Below are positions 62,910 to 64,000 of a stretch of DNA of 64,000 nucleotides, piece by piece (position 1 is the stretch's first letter; every line of letters begins with the position of its first letter). This stretch comes from Rhodovastum sp963709085. Its GTDB lineage: Bacteria; Pseudomonadota; Alphaproteobacteria; Acetobacterales; Acetobacteraceae. The position numbers were made by a program, and so were the translations under genes. Below the pieces are notes generated by a model, which searched no databases, had not been told where the DNA came from, and saw nothing but the letters and a program-made list of their open reading frames with translations. The stretch spans positions 1,116,001 through 1,180,000 of the forward strand of contig CAVPVB010000007.1 in assembly GCA_963709085.1 (NCBI GenBank), given 5' to 3'.

Positions 62910-64000
62910 CTCAGGACTCCCCTCATTTTCTTCCTCCCACATCTTGCGCCGATTCGAGCCGAGTCTCTACCAGATCCTGGAGTGTTTTGGGATGAATGGG
63001 CGGCATGGACACGGCAACGGCGGGCCTGCGCGACGGCGGACGGCTGAAGGACATAGACGCGTTCATTCACGGCCTCTACGGCCCGGACCTGCACACCAAG
63101 TGCCGCATCTGATCGGCACGCGCGAGGAGATCGTCGTTGCCATGGACTGGACCGACTTCGACGGCGACGACCAGGCCACTCTTGCGCTCAATCTCGTGAC
63201 CGACCATGGCCGGGCGATGCCATTGTTGTGGCTGTCCGTATGGAAGGACGAGTTGAAGGATCAGCGCAACGACTTCGAGGATGCGTGTCTGCGGCGATTG
63301 TTACAGATCGTCCCGCCCGGCTGCCGTGTCACCATCCTGGCCGACCGCGGCTTCGGTGATCACAAGCTGTTCGCCTATCTGACTGAGCTTGGCTTCGCCT
63401 ATGTCATTCGCTTCCGTGGTAACATCCACGTCACCGATGCCTCCGGCGAGACGCGGACCGCCGCCGAATGGGTCGGCAAATCGGGTCGGGCGCGCAAGCT
63501 CCGGGGCGCCCGCGTCACCGCGTCGCATGCCTATCAGGTGGGTGCCGTCGTCTGTGTGCATGCCCGTGACATGAAGGAGCCGTGGTGCCTCGCGACCAGC
63601 GACGCCGCGGCACCTGTCGGGACGGTGATCAAGCGATATTCGCGGCGCTGGACCATCGAGCCCAGCTTCCGAGACACCAAGGATCTGCGCTTCGGCATGG
63701 GGATGTCCGAGATCCGCATCGCCGACCCGGAGCGACGGGACCGGCTGCTGCTCATCAGTGCCTTCGCCATGGTGCTGCTCACCATGCTCGGAGCGGCCGG
63801 GGAGAGCCTGGGCATGGACCGACAGGCTCAAGTCCAACACGTCGAAAACACGCACGCATTCGCTGTTCCGCCAGGGATGCATGCTCTACGAGTTGATCCC
63901 GAACATGCCCGAGCATCGGCTCCTGCCGCTGATGCAGAGGTTCGCGGAAATGCTGGCGCAAAGCGGCCTGCTTTGCTGGTTAATGCCGAAAGCGAAATGA
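62910..64000 (+). mobile_element. Second IS4-family element, decayed, cut by window edge
   Basis: The left end CTCAGGACTCCCCTCATTTT closely matches the IS4 at 42519 (CTCAGGGTTCCCCTCATTT). The right end lies beyond the window. The internal gene has a deletion and a frameshift. Confidence 0.75.
63005..64000 (+). pseudogene. IS4-family transposase, internal deletion and frameshift
   Basis: The N-terminal scrap (GRLKDIDAFIHGLYGPDLHTK) stops at 63110-63112. Sequence then jumps to IGTREEIVVAMDWTDFDGDDQATLALNL in another frame; alignment with the intact IS4 shows roughly 50 residues missing. ILADRGFGDHKLFAYL and YSRRWTIEPSFRDTKDLRFGMGMSEI follow. A one-base insertion near 63822 shifts the end (LKSNTSKTRTHSLFRQGCMLYELIPNMPEHRLLPLMQRFAEML), stop at 63998-64000. 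Confidence 0.85.

Overview
The window is high-GC DNA from an alphaproteobacterium. LpxI used for lipid A synthesis, the folK-rpoZ-relA/spoT-lepB-rnc-era-recO-parC order and the protein sequences point to Rhodospirillales, probably an Acetobacteraceae relative. That placement is inferred; no rRNA gene is present.

Positions 1-35.5 kb are mostly chromosomal core genes. A lipid A cluster (lpxA end, lpxI, a Gfo/Idh oxidoreductase, lpxB) is split by unrelated genes: gloA, a ycjF-like gene beside a 3' scrap of ycjX, a deaminase, a lytic transglycosylase, xth, a FAH-family hydrolase, dctA and a dctP. Next come a hisI-COG0523 GTPase pair, a tetR/emrAB efflux module with a striking divergent operator, pncC-pgpA-hydrolase, slt, dapA, an amidase, smpB, a glutathione peroxidase, a uracil-DNA glycosylase, a NYN protein, then folK-rpoZ-spoT-lepB-rnc-era-recO-parC.

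Positions 35.5-44.9 kb are an insertion-sequence graveyard. It holds a rearranged IS66 whose tnpC is split by an antisense 2.0-kb group II intron, then ISL3, IS427-like IS5, IS630, and an IS1031-like IS5 carrying a nested IS4, followed by a wrecked host gene.

Positions 44.9-55.6 kb return to host genes: mazG, a chemoreceptor, an arsC-like gene, two cyclic-di-GMP genes (EAL-CBS-GGDEF and PAS-GGDEF-hemerythrin), metY, a small orphan behind a consensus sigma-54 promoter, an epimerase, tRNA-Leu(CAA) and tRNA-Asn(GTT). Positions 55.7-64 kb are a second graveyard: a serine recombinase, an ISAs1 pierced by a MITE plus IS630 (itself pierced by another MITE), a second inverted ISL3 copy, an IS5 scrap, an IS701-like transposase and a decayed IS4.

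Two features run through the whole window. A family of long intergenic palindromes (five sites) with shared outer arms sits at or near gene ends. At least ten single-base frameshifts, three of them in rnc and era, suggest an indel-prone assembly, so many pseudogenes here may be sequencing artefacts.
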